A DNA stretch of 64,000 bases from Adiantum capillus-veneris. Its lineage: Eukaryota; Streptophyta; Polypodiopsida; Polypodiales; Pteridaceae. The notes below the pieces were generated by a model. That model saw only the letters and a program-made list of their open reading frames with translations. It searched no databases and had not been told where the DNA came from. The stretch spans positions 143,662,741-143,726,740 of the forward strand of contig CM043945.1 in NCBI GenBank assembly GCA_014529385.2. The letters run 5' to 3'. The first letter of the stretch is position 1; the number at the start of each line of letters is the position of its first letter. Made by a program: the position numbers and the translations under genes. Shown here in pieces: positions 1 to 11,480 of this stretch.

Positions 1-84
1 ATAGCCAATACTATGTCATAGTAGAACAACGTGTGCGTAGAGGTGCATACATAAGGATGTATATATGAGAGTGAGTGCTAGAGC

Positions 85-129
85 TTTATTGTGTGTCTGT
101 TTACAAACCAGAAGGCCTCCTTTTATAGG
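85..129 (-). promoter_or_regulatory. Possible LTR promoter core (TATA box) and poly(A) signal
   Basis: On the minus strand CCTATAAAAGGAGGCC (119-134 region) is followed downstream by AATAAA (complement of 85-90). The CopB and CopC LTRs carry the same CTATAAAAGGAGGCC core, seen at 44802-44816. This suggests a diverged LTR of a related copia family at the left edge. No LTR ends or internal region are visible, so the call is weak. Confidence 0.3.
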
Positions 130-1101
130 CCAAGAGAGTGATTAGAGAAGAGATTATGAGAAAGAGGATTTATTACAAAGTAGCCTCAATTAGAGGCATT
201 CCCCCAATGAGAGAGCTGTGTGTGCTCTCCTTATTAACCAATTTTCTCCTAATCGCCTTCATCATGGCGAGCTTTGCCTTCATGCCACCTTCCATAGCTT
301 GAGTCCAAGAGCTTCCTTATAATATTTGAGAGAATCTTGATACAATAAGAGAAAATCAAGCAATAATGGAGAGAAATTATAAGAAATTATGTGTGTGGAG
401 TTGGATAACCATGACTTCTTCCCATGTGAATAGATATGCTCCACCATTTCAACCATATTTACCAAACTGTAGCTCCAAAAGCTATAAAAAAAATAGGGAC
501 AAAAAGATCATCTTAACACCTACAGTTTTCCTGTTGAAAACTTTGTCCAATTTGGAATGAAAAAAATAGAGAAAAATTCTCACAAAAATATGTGTGTGTC
601 TTTTCCCTTCCAAAAGTCTTCCAGGTGGTCCCCTCTTGACTCCATGTGCAAGCCTTGTGTCCACAAGTGAATTATGCTTAAATTTGATAATATTTTTCTT
701 AATCCTACTCCATAATGCAAATGATTATCCTTCCTTTCATTATTGAATCTTATTCTTCACCTATAGTGACCGTCAAGTATGATCATCATCGAGTGAATTT
801 TTTGTTTTCAAAGGGTTTATTCCTACCTCTCCTTATTTCCAAGCTCCAAATGTGTCAAAACCATAGCTACGTACAAAATAAATACATATATTTTTATGAT
901 TTTCATGTATCAAGCTCCTTCCTCCTCCTCAATATGCCTTGAAGCCTTTTCATCAAGTACTCACCAAGAGAGAGGTGGTCCAAACTTTGAAAAGTGTCCC
1001 TCAGAGAGAAGAAGGATTTCTCTTGGATCTAATGGGAGCTTCAAGAGAGGCATAAGGCAGGAGAAAGGGTCTCACGCTCTTTCTCTCGGCAAGAAAAAAG
1101 A

Positions 1102-1124
1102 GGGGGGGGGGGGGGGGGGGGGGG
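1102..1124. repeat. Poly-G run (23 G)
   Basis: An uninterrupted run of G follows an A-rich stretch. Similar long G runs recur in the GyB LTRs. The exact length may be affected by sequencing error. Confidence 0.9.
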
Positions 1125-1235
1125 AGAGCTTGGCTTCAAGCCGGACTCTTTCTCTCTCGATCTCGGAAAGCAGTCCATAGAGCAGTGTTGATTTCTTTCT
1201 CTCTTGATCTTAGAAAACAATCCATAGAGGAGGGT

Positions 1236-1240
<5 letters not shown>

Positions 1241-1289
<49 letters not shown>
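1241..1289. repeat. (TC)n microsatellite
   Basis: About 24 uninterrupted TC units. The arginine-glutamate or serine-leucine frames crossing it are artefacts of the dinucleotide. Confidence 0.95.
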
Positions 1290-1293
<4 letters not shown>

Positions 1294-2206
1294 GGAACCA
1301 AGCAGTCACATGATAAAAATCTTGACATCGAGATTTCTCTCTCTCTAATGAAGAGACTATGGGCAATGGGGGTTCCGGGGATCTTTTTATCTCAACTTAG
1401 GTAAACAAACACCATCTTTAACACTAGTTCTGTAATTGGACACTTAAGTGTCCCGAGACACTAAAGTGTCCTATTTTTCTATCAAGTTTTGGTAATTTAT
1501 TTGTCAAGCTAGAAAGAAGTTTTTTACACCTTGCTTCTACCATAGATTGGTTATGAGGGAAAGAAAACATTGGATTTTTCTCCATATCAAAATATAATCC
1601 GTATCGAGAGAATTTTGGTAAGTTATAAGACATAATTTTAGTAAAATTTCAAGCTATTTTGCCAAAAAATTCATAAAATTACTATATGCAATTAGTGTTA
1701 CAAAACAATGGAATGCACTTCAAAGATAATTTTCAAGTCACATGCAAGCTATAGACATAATTTCATGCTTGAGCACGTGCTGAATAAGAGCATAATTTTG
1801 GTCTTCCAAAGGTCCTCTCATGAAATTGGTACTATTTTAACTTGCATTTTGAGAACTACAAATGACTTTATATGTTTAAACTAAGAAACTACGTATTTTT
1901 GGGCTCCCTAACTCAATTAAATCTCGTTACTTGAACTCTATCATGAATATTTTATCATGCAAAAACTCTTGAAAATCTTGAGTTCTCCATAATAACATTG
2001 AAACCAAGGTTTTAGGCACCCCAATTATGTATGTACCACATAGTTTGATACATTTAGTTGATCTACTGAGAGCGGATTTTTTGAGATGGGGCTCAACTCA
2101 AGGCTCCCACCAGATAACCACTCCGTGAGACCCTACACACGCATATTTCTTAGGGGCACCACCCTCTTTTATGGAGAAAGAAGGAAACCAAAACAAACCA
2201 TATACA

Positions 2207-2212
<6 letters not shown>

Positions 2213-2248
<36 letters not shown>
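2213..2248. repeat. (AC)n microsatellite
   Basis: About 18 AC units. They produce a Thr-His run in a spurious 185-codon frame (2086-2643). Confidence 0.95.
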
Positions 2249-2250
<2 letters not shown>

Positions 2251-4591
2251 TCCTTATGTGCTTCAACACAAAATGCCCTTCAACCATTCAACACACACTC
2301 CTTAAGCAATCCCTTTGAACACTGCACAAACTCACATGCAAAGATTGACCTTCACCATATTAGTGCTCATATACTTCTAAGAAAAGCAAGCACAAAACCT
2401 CAAAACTCAAAACACCATAATGCACAAATACTTGACAACTCCTTTCCTTTCCCAAAAGAAGAGACTACTTACACACATAAGGCAGCATGCATAGAGAGCT
2501 CTTCTCCATCTATGCAGCCCCAAGACTTACTTAAACACAACATAAGGAGAGAAGCCAAGCAAATAGACACCATGGTGCACAGAAAACTTTCTCAACAAAC
2601 AAGTAACCCAATGAGTACAAAATATGAGAAGCTGCCAAGATAGGCTTACCAATTTTACATGCGTTTAGAGCAAAAGTGTGACGACGACACCCCAATTGCA
2701 ACAATTTGTTGATCAAACCATGAGATAGATCATTGAACTTGATATCCTTGCTCTCATATAGAATCTACAATCCTTATTTAGGGATGAGTATGATAAGAGA
2801 AATGTTTGCAAGAGAATGGTAGCAATAGCATATTGATGCTCTCTCTATGGTGCCGCTTATGATAGCGAGCTTAGGAAATGGATAGGGAGACAAGAGGAGA
2901 GAGAGATTAGGGCTTCCCTAACCTTAGAGGAGATTATTTGCAGCAATGGAGTAGGTGTGTGTATTTTTGTGCTTGCCAAATGGCCTTTTTATAGCTGTAC
3001 AAGACCTTGGGTTAGGTTAAACTTGACTAGGGTAGGTAATTAACCATAGTTAGGTTCCCTTTTGACCATTCCTTCAATTATGCAAATAAGGGACTTATTT
3101 TTTCATTAAAAATATCCTTTTAGGTCGTGGAGGCTCCATAAGGGTTGATAATGTATGTGGGCCCCACCATGATGTCCCTCCAGTGGCTCTTGCAGAGTGT
3201 CCCCATCCTGTTTGTTGTGTCTCTGGAAGCATCTTGAGCCGACCCCTCCACATGCAAGTGGTTTTTAACTCCCCATTGGTATTTTAGAATTTTGGAGAAG
3301 TCAAGAAAACTTTTCACCTTTGTGGTTTACCTGATTGTAACTTTGACCTGCAGTAACAGTGTCCGCAGCACCTTGTTTTCACCATAACTTTCAGCTTGTA
3401 ACTCAGAATTGGGTGCTGTAAAAGGCAAAGTTGACCTTCTCAAAGTGTTTAAGCCGATTTTGGAGTGTTCCTCAAGTATACCCATGAGCTAAGGCATTCA
3501 AGATGCATCCAAAACACCTTTTGGACCAAGTCTCCTTGTAGGGGGCCCTTTAGCATGCATCCAAGGTGTAGCATGCTTTTTTCAAAAGAGAATCCACCTT
3601 AAAAAAATGAGGTAGGCTCCAATAAATTTTGATTTATTGGGGATATACATTATATTTTTAATTTGTTGACCAACACAAGTAAATGATCCAAGAGTTGGGT
3701 CACATAGTGGTGGGGAAGGGAAGGCCTACAAGGTTAACCCTACCCTTGAGAGAAGATGGGTAAGATAAGTGCCCATAAATTATTTATTTACAAATTATGG
3801 GATGTAGATAGCTATTTAAATTAGTAAAGATAATTAGCTAAAAGAATGTGCAGTAAAAAACTAGGAGAGTAGAATTAAGTTTACTATTTACATTTAGCAT
3901 GAGGAGAGAAATATGATGTAAATGCATAAAGATCTGAGAAGGGTAAGGTGTTTGTATGGAAAACGGCTATTACGGAGAGAGAGAATGAACACTAGGTTAA
4001 AACTTTGATAAAAAATATATACATTTAAGTAGAAATGTAGTACAAATGCAAGGTTACCATTTAACGCTACTCACTACATGAAAAGTTTGATATTGTTTGA
4101 GGTTTTGAATGCTTATGTCTCAAGAATGAAAATATGAAAGTCTTCTCTTATGCAATTTTATATTTAAAATGATCCAATAATTTTTGCATACCAAAGCCCT
4201 TCTACTTGCCACCTTGAGTGCTCAATGGAAAGGGCAAGTAATGTATCACTTTCTAAAACTCACAAATACATCTGAAACTTATTTTTCTTTGTATACAACG
4301 ATATGCTTGAAATGACCATATCAAACACATGGAAATTTTTATTAGTTTTACATACTCCACAGTCAATTTTTTTGCACATGAAACTTTCAATTATCTATAG
4401 CAAAATTGTGGAAAAGTCAACTAAAATTTTATATAAGGTCGCTTCATTGTTTCTTCTGCTTACAAAGGTGACATCTTCAAAGAATCAATCGTAGTCTTAC
4501 GAGGGTCAACTTGATGAGTATAGTTCTTGATCATGATCGATTCTAACATGTTTTAGATTTTCCACTAGGGGATGGGCAATTAAGCTATGAC

Positions 4592-5188
4592 TTGAAGGAG
4601 GATCTGACAAGCAGGAAAGCAGATGCTACTTTTGGGAAGCTTGTAGAGATGGTGCCTAAGCTAAAACAACAATGGAAGAGGATGGTTAACCCAATGGAGA
4701 AAGAACCAGAGAGAGGTTCAGTGAAGGTGTTAGCGATGGATAAGCTACCAGAAATTTGTCCAATAGTATATGTGTGGCACAAAAGAAAAAATCTCGGACA
4801 AGGTTATGTGGGTGGTGGAGCCCAAATATGTGTCATAACACGCTCATGCGTTGAGAAGATGAGTCTTACAGTGACTGGGGTGTCCGGCTTTTGGATCAGA
4901 TTGGCAAACCATAAGAAAGTAAAATTTTTGGATGTTTTAAGGAGCTTAGAAGTGGAGGCATATGATGCAAAGGCGGTGGTCGATTTTCATGTGATGCCAG
5001 CGGGGTTGGGAGTATATCCTATTATACTGGGTAGACCATGGTTACGTGCAGTGGGAGCTGTTCAAGATTGGAGACGTGGTACGATTAGCCTCTATGGAAA
5101 GACAGGTGCCAAGAAGCTATATAATATGGACACAAGGAAACGATTGGAAGAGCTTTATGAAGATGAGGATGAGTCTAGTGATGAATAG
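4592..5188 (+). pseudogene. GyA gag-pol linker and aspartic protease remnant
   Basis: This frame matches the protease region of plant Tat gypsy elements, which would cleave the Gag-Pol polyprotein. Homology starts just upstream (about 4583, Ser-Tyr-Asp-Leu) and gag itself is absent. The active-site region reads YVGGGAQICV where the family normally has a D-G-G or D-S-G motif, so the catalytic aspartate appears replaced by glycine. The C-terminal flap strand PIILGRPWLRAVGAVQDW is well preserved. An acidic tail (EDEDESSDE) ends at a stop at 5186-5188. The frame continues past the stop as an acidic linker toward RT. This is clearly a retroelement remnant, not a host gene. Confidence 0.85.
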
Positions 5189-6136
5189 TACTATTCCACA
5201 GTGACTGATGAGGACAGTGATAGTACTACTAGCAGTGATGAGGATGTTGATGTTGCATTTCTTTTGATGGACAAAGAAATCCATGAGTCTGGCTTAGTTG
5301 CATTTCCAAATGAGGTTGAAGATGAAAGTGAAGGGCCTTATGAAGTGATCAAAGGGCTGATGCAAACCAAGGTTAAATAGTCAAAGAAGTAGGAATTGAT
5401 GACAAAAATGATCAGTGGAGACCTCTCAACTATGGAGAAGGAGATATATTTGCACATGCTGGCTAGTTTTCCTGATTTGTTTATTACTTCAAGAGATCAG
5501 AGGGTTCAAGGGCAAAGAGATGCATATAGAGCTGAAAGAAGGTGCTAAGCCAATATGGCAAAGGCTAAGAAGGATGGGTCAAGAGAAAATGGAAGCCTTG
5601 CGGGAAGAGGTGGACAAGTTATTGAAGGCAGGGTTCATAGTCCCAGTGGAAACCACAGAATGGGTGAGTCCAGTAGTAGTCAGTCCAAAGAAGGATGGGA
5701 AGTGGAGGATTTTTGTAGATTTTAAACCCTTAAACTCAGCCACTAAGAAGAACCCATATCCTCTTCCATTCATTGATCAGATCTTGGATTCAGTGGCAGG
5801 TTATGAGAGGTACAGGGTGTGTGATGGTTTTTCAGGCTATTTTGAATTGAATATTGCTCTTAAAGACCGAACAAAGACAACTTTCATTACGCCGTGGGGT
5901 TGTTATTGTTACACGGTATTGCCATTTGGGTTGACAAACGGACCTTCCTTCTATCAAGAGAGAGCAAATTGGGTATTGGCACCATTCATTGGTAGTTGTG
6001 TTAAAGCTTTTATGGACGACTTCTGTGTCTACAACAATAGGCTAAACACCATGAGAAGCTACAGATGGTATTGGCTTGATATGGTGAATGTGGAGGACAA
6101 CTAAATCCCAAGAAATGTCATCTAGCACAGCCAAGG
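5189..6136 (+). pseudogene. GyA reverse transcriptase, fingers and palm
   Basis: An acidic linker (5189-5410) leads into RT. The frame 5415-6104 carries the RT order expected of Ty3/gypsy: WVSPVVVSPKKDGKWR, then FVDFKPLN, then VCDGFSGYFELNIA with the first catalytic aspartate, then PFGLTNGPSFYQ, then AFMDDFCVYN with the catalytic Asp-Asp pair. The active-site residues are still present. A frameshift near 6040, just after the FMDD box, moves the continuation into another frame, where a TGA also occurs near 6079. A further frame change near 5490 separates it from the linker. The gene cannot make a functional protein now. Confidence 0.88.
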
Positions 6137-6682
6137 GTGAAGTTATTGGGCCATACGGTGTCAAAAAATCGCATTGAGGCTGATCCAGACAAGGTTAAGT
6201 CTATTATTCTTCTTTCATCACCTACGAGTACAAAGCAATTGGCAACCTTTATACACAAAGTGAAGTACATGGAGCGGTCTATTCCATTGTCTTTTCAACT
6301 CCTTTATTCATTACAACAAGTGGCAAAGCATGATCCATTGCAATGGGATGACAAGTGTAAAGAAGTGTTTCAAGAGGCGAAAGAGGTGTTGGGGGAGTTG
6401 TCAGCCATGCAGGCTCTTGATTGGGAGAAATTTTTTTATGTAAATCCATCAGTAGGGGATGATGCCATTGGAGCCATGCTATTGCAAAAGGGGAAGGGCA
6501 ACCATTATATGAGGCCACTGTATTGTGCAAGCCGAGTGAATTTAGTAGCAAAGAGAAAATTCTCGGAAGTAGATCTAGTGATGGCTAGTGAAATATTTGC
6601 TTGTCGGACGATTTCGTCATTACTTGCTACCATGACCTTTTGTTTTCTTGATGAGTTACGCCTTTTTTCCACATTTAATTAA
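6137..6682 (+). pseudogene. GyA RT thumb/connection and first RNase H
   Basis: This continues the RT after the frameshift. The residues LLGHTVSKNRIEADPDKV are the usual RT thumb start after the catalytic box. FYVNPSVGDDAIGAMLLQ marks the start of the RNase H domain that follows RT in gypsy elements, and SRVNLVAKRKFSEVDLVM follows. The frame breaks near 6600 and continues in the next entry. RNase H would remove the RNA strand during reverse transcription. The family assignment is secure; the gene is broken. Confidence 0.82.
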
Positions 6683-7082
6683 TGGCACTAACATGTCAAA
6701 TGTGGTCAAGAAATGGGTAATTGAGCTGCAAGAGTTTGAGTTCTCTTTTCTAGTGGAAGGCAGTACAAGAGCTACACTAGCTGATTTGTTGACTTACAAG
6801 GAGAATCCCCTTCTTGTTAAGGAAGAGGTGGTGAGAAAGGTAATTGAAGAAGTGCCACAGATCAGCAATGCACATGTTATGTTCTTTGATGGCTCATACA
6901 AAAAGAGCCATGATGCAGCTTCAGGGGGTATAGCACTTTATGATCCAGAGGGGAAGCTAGTATGCAAGAGAGGGTTCAAGTTGGATGTGCATAGTAACAA
7001 TGAGGCTGAATATGCTATGTTGGAAGCCGGATTACACATTTTTTTGAAGCATGGCATTAGAAGGTTGAGCATAAAAGCTTGA
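6648..7082 (+). pseudogene. GyA connection and second (archaeal-type) RNase H, truncated
   Basis: KKWVIELQEFEFSF is the end of the first RNase H/connection. FFDGSYKKSHDAASGGIALY and NNEAEYAMLEAGLHI are the D- and E-containing blocks of the extra RNase H domain known from Tat-lineage plant elements. It stops abruptly near 7078, where the copia fragment begins in the opposite orientation. The rest of this domain, the zinc-binding part and most of the integrase core are missing before GyA resumes at about 11264. Confidence 0.8.
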
Positions 7083-7867
7083 GAAAGCATAAACTTGTGG
7101 AATTTATGGTACCATGCCCTCGGTGATTGTTTTAAGCCATAAAGACTCTTTAACAACTGGCATACCCAATCTTCCTTTCCTTTCTCAACAAACCATTCTG
7201 GCTGCTGCATGTAAATTTCCACATCTAAATCACCATGCAAGAACGTTGTCTTGACATCCATTTGGTGCAACACCAAATCTAATATGGCAACCAATGCAAG
7301 AAAGCATCTCAATGTAGTCATCTTGACCACCAGAGAGAAGACTTCATCAAAGTCAATGCCTTGTTCTTGCTTAAAGCCCTTGGCAACAAGCATTGCTTTG
7401 TACTTTGGATGACTATCATGAGTGGTGATCTTATACCTGTAAACCCATTTACAAGGTAGAGCCTTTTTGCCCTGTGGTAATTTAACTAGCTTCCATGTCT
7501 GGTTTTTATGCAAAGCTGTCATCTCTGACTGCATGGCCAATTGCCAATTCTCGGAGTCCTTCATTTGCACTGCTTCCTTGTAACATGAAGGCTCATTGCA
7601 ATCAGTCAACATGACATAGTTCATAGATGGAACAAACCTATCAGGAGGTCGCGTGATACGTCCAGATCTACGCACAATAGGTGGCTCAGGCTCAGCCACA
7701 ACCTGTGGTTCCACTCTATCCTGTTCTTGCTCCTCTTGAGCCCTGACATTTTGTCTTGCACGTGCAAGTCCATCTTCTTGGAAGACAACTCTTCTAATCT
7801 CCTGAACCCTCTCTGGTTTAGAATTCGGGATCCCAAAGTCTGTACCCCATTTCACCAGAATTACCAT
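7078..7867 (-). pseudogene. CopA reverse transcriptase, 5' part only
   Basis: The minus-strand frame starts in the integrase-RT linker (an RRSGRITRPPDRFVPS-type stretch). It then shows the copia RT blocks WKLVKLPQGKKALPCKWVYR, VAKGFKQEQGIDFDEVFS, MDVKTTFLHGDLDVEIYM and KSLYGLKQSPRAWY. It ends at the junction with GyA, before the YVDD catalytic box, so it lacks the active-site Asp pair and all of RNase H. Residues beyond the junction in this frame are antisense of GyA. A frameshift near 7840 separates it from integrase. Confidence 0.88.
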
Positions 7868-8465
7868 AGCCTAGAAAGATGCACTTTCTACTCTTTGGCT
7901 CAAGTTTGTTCCTAAATTCCTTTGCAACGTGAGTATATGCCTCACAGCCAAAGACTCTGAGATGCTTGTATGAGGGCACCTTGCCTGACCATACCATCTC
8001 TGCCACTAAATCCTTCTGCAAAACCTTGCTAGGAGACCTATTTATAGGATGAACAGCTATTGATACAGCTTCAGCCCAAAACCCATTTGGCAGTTGTGCA
8101 TTGGACAACATACTTCTGCCCTTCTCTTGTATGGTCCTATTCATCCTCTCAGCAACACCATTTTGAGGAGGATTGTAAGGAGCAGTAAGTTCATGTTTTA
8201 TACCTTTTGACTCACAAAAGTCCTGAAAGGCCTTTGAAACATACTCTCCACCATTGTCAGTGCGTAAGAATTTAAGCTTCTTGCCACTCTAATTCTCCAC
8301 AAGTGTCACAAACATTTTGAAAACACTAAACGCTTCATCCTTGTGCTTGAGAAATTAAACCCATACTTTCCTCGAGTAATCATCTATAAATGTCATAAAG
8401 TAAGAAGCTCCCCCTAGAGATAGGTTAGGCATAGGTCCACACAAATCACTATGAACAAGTGCCAA
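7818..8465 (-). pseudogene. CopA integrase core
   Basis: Minus-strand DDE integrase of the copia type. The three catalytic positions are visible: Asp in LVHSDLCGPM, Asp in RTDNGGEYVS, and Glu in NGVAERMNRT. After the core come the family's NRSPSKVLQ and KHLRVFGCEAYTHV blocks. In-frame stops occur at the start (TAG at 8466-8468), near 8356 and near 8291, and the frame ends at 7818 where it should continue into RT. The enzyme would have joined the cDNA to the host chromosome; this copy is dead. Confidence 0.86.
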
Positions 8466-9389
8466 CTATGTATCTCTTCTACTGCTTTTATGCTTATGTG
8501 GCTGCTGTGTTTGCTTACCATACAGACAATGTTCACAGAATTCAAAATCATTAAATGACAAGCCAATCAAATAACCGGAACGAGACAAGATTTCCATTCC
8601 CTTCTTGGACATATGTCCTAACCAGCTATGCCACAAAGAAACGTTCGGCTGCTCGGTTACATTGATTACATTTTTAGAGACATTTGATACATAAATCATG
8701 TAAAGTCCTCCAGACTTTACTCCATGTTCTACTGCCATAGAACCCTTGGATATCTTCCACATGTTCTGTCCAAAAGTGGTGACGTAGCCAGCATCATCAA
8801 GTAAACCTGTGCTGATCAAGCTCTTTGTAATTGCGGGAATATGTCTCACATTCTTCAGCGTGAAAGAAGAGCCATTCTGAAACTTCAATTGAACATCTCC
8901 AACACCTAAGATCTCACATGTCTGCCCATTGCCTAGCCGAACATGATCTTTAGTGGTCACATAAGAGGTAAACCACTCCTTGTTTGGAGATACATGAAGT
9001 GATGCCCTTGAGTCTATAATCCAGTCACTCAGTGCATTTCCATCAGATGCTGTAAGAAGAGTTGAGTCCATTGTATTCTTCAAGAAGTAGATGTCTCCTG
9101 ACACTAGACTGTCATCCTCTGCAACAGTGTTTGTCACATTTATTTCTTGAATCTTCACTGAGGATTTGTTCTTCTCACCATGGTCTTCAGCTTTCTCTTT
9201 GCCTTTTTCTGCATTCCATTCTCTCCAGTCTCTTTTCATGTGACCCTTCTTGCCACAATGGTAGCATTCTATGTCACTCTTGCCTTTAGCACTGCGGGAC
9301 TTGCTACGAGACTGATTCCTCTTTCCACCTTTGTACTTTTCTTTGGTCCTTCCCCTGACAACTAAGGCTGTTCCTTTGTCTCTGTCCAT
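8466..9389 (-). pseudogene. CopA zinc knuckle, aspartic protease and GAG-pre-integrase region
   Basis: A basic Arg/Lys/Ser-rich stretch leads to a zinc knuckle reading CYHCGKKGHMKRDW. This is the CX2CX4HX4C pattern with the last cysteine changed to tryptophan. The protease motif reads WIIDSRASLH where the family has D-S-G-A, so the active-site glycine is changed to arginine. Further on, LWHSWLGHMSKKGM and FCEHCLYGKQ mark the GAG-pre-integrase zinc region. It is in frame with gag, separated by a TAA at 9426-9428. Both substitutions suggest decay. Confidence 0.85.
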
Positions 9390-9425
9390 TGTCTTTCTAT
9401 TGGTTTCTTGAGTAAGCAGACTTCC

Positions 9426-9968
9426 TTATACACCTGCTATGTTCAAACCATCTGGAGGTGCAGAATTACTCAAAGCTGTGCGAAAAGTGTCCCAACTTTC
9501 CGGTAATGTGATCAACAGGAACATAGCTCTAACAGGTTCATCAAACTTGACACCTTGAGCTGACAACTGACTATAGATTGTGTTGAATTCATTCAGATGA
9601 TTGGACATAGGTGTCCCTTCTTTCATCTTCAAGTCAACAAGCTTCTTAAGCCAGTATACCTGTGAAGCTGCACTCTGCTTCTCATAAAGATCACTCAACT
9701 TTAACCATGCTTGATAAGCCGACATCTCGTCTGCTACATTGAAGTAAACGCTTTCTGTCAAAGTCAGCATAATGGTAGAAAGTGCCAATTCATCCATTTC
9801 GCTCCATTCATCTTCGTCCATATCTTCTGGTTTTATCCCCTTGAGCTTTATAGGTTTTATCTGCTTCTTTTGTACCAACACGTGCCAAATATGCTTCTTC
9901 CACAATGGGAAATTGGTTCCATCCAGTTTCTTGATATTGTAAAGAGCAGTGTCCTGTGATCCAGCCAT
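9426..9968 (-). pseudogene. CopA Gag (UBN2/retrotransposon gag type)
   Basis: It begins at an ATG (complement of 9966-9968) and encodes a copia Gag capsid-like domain. LDGTNFPLWKKHIWHVL is the typical N-terminal block, followed by WLKLSDLYEKQSAAS, LKMKEGTPMSNHLNEFNTI and LLITLPESWDTF. Gag forms the virus-like particle in the cytoplasm. The frame is open for 180 codons and ends at an in-frame TAA before the zinc-knuckle part, so the polyprotein is interrupted. Confidence 0.87.
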
Positions 9969-11051
9969 AGCTACGCTTCACAGTAGTTTACTTTCTTGGG
10001 AAAAATTCGACAGAGTTTCCCCTGTAAACTGACCTCTGAACCAATATCAACCTATCAAATGAACGAAGAAAGCTTCAGATTCTGGAGAAATTTTGGCAGA
10101 GTCTCCTTTGTAAAATGGCTCTGGTGTACCCAAAAACAGACCAAAAACAGCTCAAAAAACCACTATCTCTCTAACACTGTAAGCTGTGGGTAAACCTGTC
10201 CTGCACCTGTACTGTCTCTCACTGTCCTGTCACTGTCTTGTAAGCATAGACTGCGACAATGCCTCAATGGCAGTAAAGCAAAGATGCAATCCCAACTGTC
10301 TAACTCACAGTCAATACATCCTAGCTGCCTATCTAAGGGTGCTCGAGGGATCGCTCCAAGACCTGTATCACTGAAAGGATCTCAACATTCGAGAATCCCC
10401 CAGCTCAATAAAACCTCACTCGACCCTCAACAAAGGCTGCAGTAAATCTGACAATACATAGACTTCCCACAAAGTCATACATCCACAAATTTCCCATTGT
10501 ATGCTGTAACCGTTGCGGCGGTTGTTTGCTATGTGACTCACAGCTAGCAAACCATCAACAGACATACATCATCTCTGACAATACATCCCATGTGGAAGTA
10601 CCTGCAATGTCAGGATGAAATCTGGAATATCAAGCAGCAAACACAAGCTACCTGATGAACTAGTGGATGTCGCCTACAGTCTGTGTGTAGATGCGCCCGT
10701 GTCGTATGTGACACGCCTCCAAGAACTGTGAGCCGTCCTTCGATGTGTAGACAACCACAAATCAACACTCTGGGAGTGCCGATATCCTCAGCACCTGTAG
10801 TCGTAGGCCGAAAACCCCAAATTTGCAGAGTCGGATCTGCACCCGCCAAGACCACGTAGTTGAAAATGGCATGTGTAGAACTTTGTCGAAGCCGAACGGT
10901 GGCCGAGATGATCTGAGAATGAAATTCTGAGAACACCAAGCCCTTAGGGCTTTCCCACAGGAATTTGGGTTGTGTCTTCGCCTGTCGAATCTCACTCCAA
11001 TCTGAGTAGGTGACTCTGGATACCTGCAAATGCTGCCCCGAGCCTCGATCT
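9969..11051 (-). other. CopA leader between primer-binding site and gag
   Basis: About 1.1 kb separates the primer-binding site from the gag start, which is long for a copia element. No protein-like frame is recognisable. The segment may contain foreign sequence; I could not identify it. Confidence 0.55.
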
Positions 11052-11065
11052 GAGCTCTAATACCA
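11052..11065 (-). other. CopA primer-binding site
   Basis: On the minus strand it reads TGGTATTAGAGCTC, two bases inside the LTR end. It resembles the initiator-tRNA-Met primer site TGGTATCAGAGC found intact in CopB and CopC, with one change in the core. Confidence 0.75.
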
Positions 11066-11067
11066 GT

Positions 11068-11263
11068 TGAAGGAGTACGAGCGGAAGTGCGACGCGAGAG
11101 AGAGTGCGAGAAGAAGAGCACGACGATATGGTGAACTCGCTCTACTGTAATGTGTAGAGCATAGTGAGTTCTTATTGGGTTTTTACAAAAGAATATGTGT
11201 ACATACCTGGCGGCCCGCCCACTTACCTGGGAAACCACATTGGGCTTTATACCCCAACCATAA
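11068..11263 (-). repeat. CopA 5' LTR, truncated
   Basis: The LTR ends in CA on the minus strand next to the primer-binding site. The other limit is the point where GyA integrase sequence resumes (about 11263). Only about 196 bases remain and a TATAAAG motif lies close to the broken end, so most of U3 is probably lost. Confidence 0.6.
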
Positions 11264-11480
11264 GGGCCCAGGATTTAGAGCTAAACTACTAGACTTCTTA
11301 TGCACGAAGATGAAGATTAGGCACCAACATACCACTCCTTATTACCCGCAGTGTAATGGCTTAAATGACAGTTCAATGGTGAGTTGGTACAAATTCTTTC
11401 AAAAGGGACAGAGAACCAAGGAAAGAATTGGGATTTGGAATTGCCTAGTGCATTATGGGCTTACCGTACTTCGGTGAAGA
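11264..11480 (+). pseudogene. GyA integrase core, C-terminal half
   Basis: GyA coding resumes with KGPGFRAKLLDFL, the block after the second catalytic aspartate of gypsy integrase, then TTPYYPQCNGLND. The position normally held by the catalytic glutamate (NG-L-x-E) reads Asp. The frame then shifts several times. The first catalytic Asp and the zinc-binding part are absent because of the CopA replacement. Confidence 0.78.

Larger units (their letters stand above)
1..4564. other. Gene-free, AT-rich intergenic or decayed repeat DNA
   Basis: No reading frame here resembles a known protein. The longer open frames, such as one at 2086-2643, run through simple repeats and are low-complexity. The stretch holds a G run, a TC tract and an AC tract, listed separately. 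A TATA-like motif on the minus strand near 119-129 resembles the promoter core of the copia LTRs further right, so the left edge may be an old LTR. Nothing else could be identified. Confidence 0.6.
7078..11263 (-). mobile_element. CopA: Ty1/copia fragment (TNT1/Tork-like) inside GyA, truncated at both ends
   Basis: On the minus strand the order is partial LTR, primer-binding site, long leader, gag, zinc knuckle, protease, integrase and RT, as in Ty1/copia. The element stops inside RT (after PRAWYHKF) and its LTR is cut on the U3 side near 11263. There is no 3' LTR and no target duplication. The fragment occupies the place of about 1.1 kb of GyA coding sequence, so it did not arrive by simple integration. 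Confidence 0.85.

Noticed and set aside
2086-2643. 185-codon plus-strand frame
   Set aside because: It spans the AC tract and has no domain, and its composition is that of non-coding AT-rich DNA.
10610-11238. Minus-strand open frames over the CopA LTR and leader
   Set aside because: They cross the primer-binding site and LTR end and show no domain.
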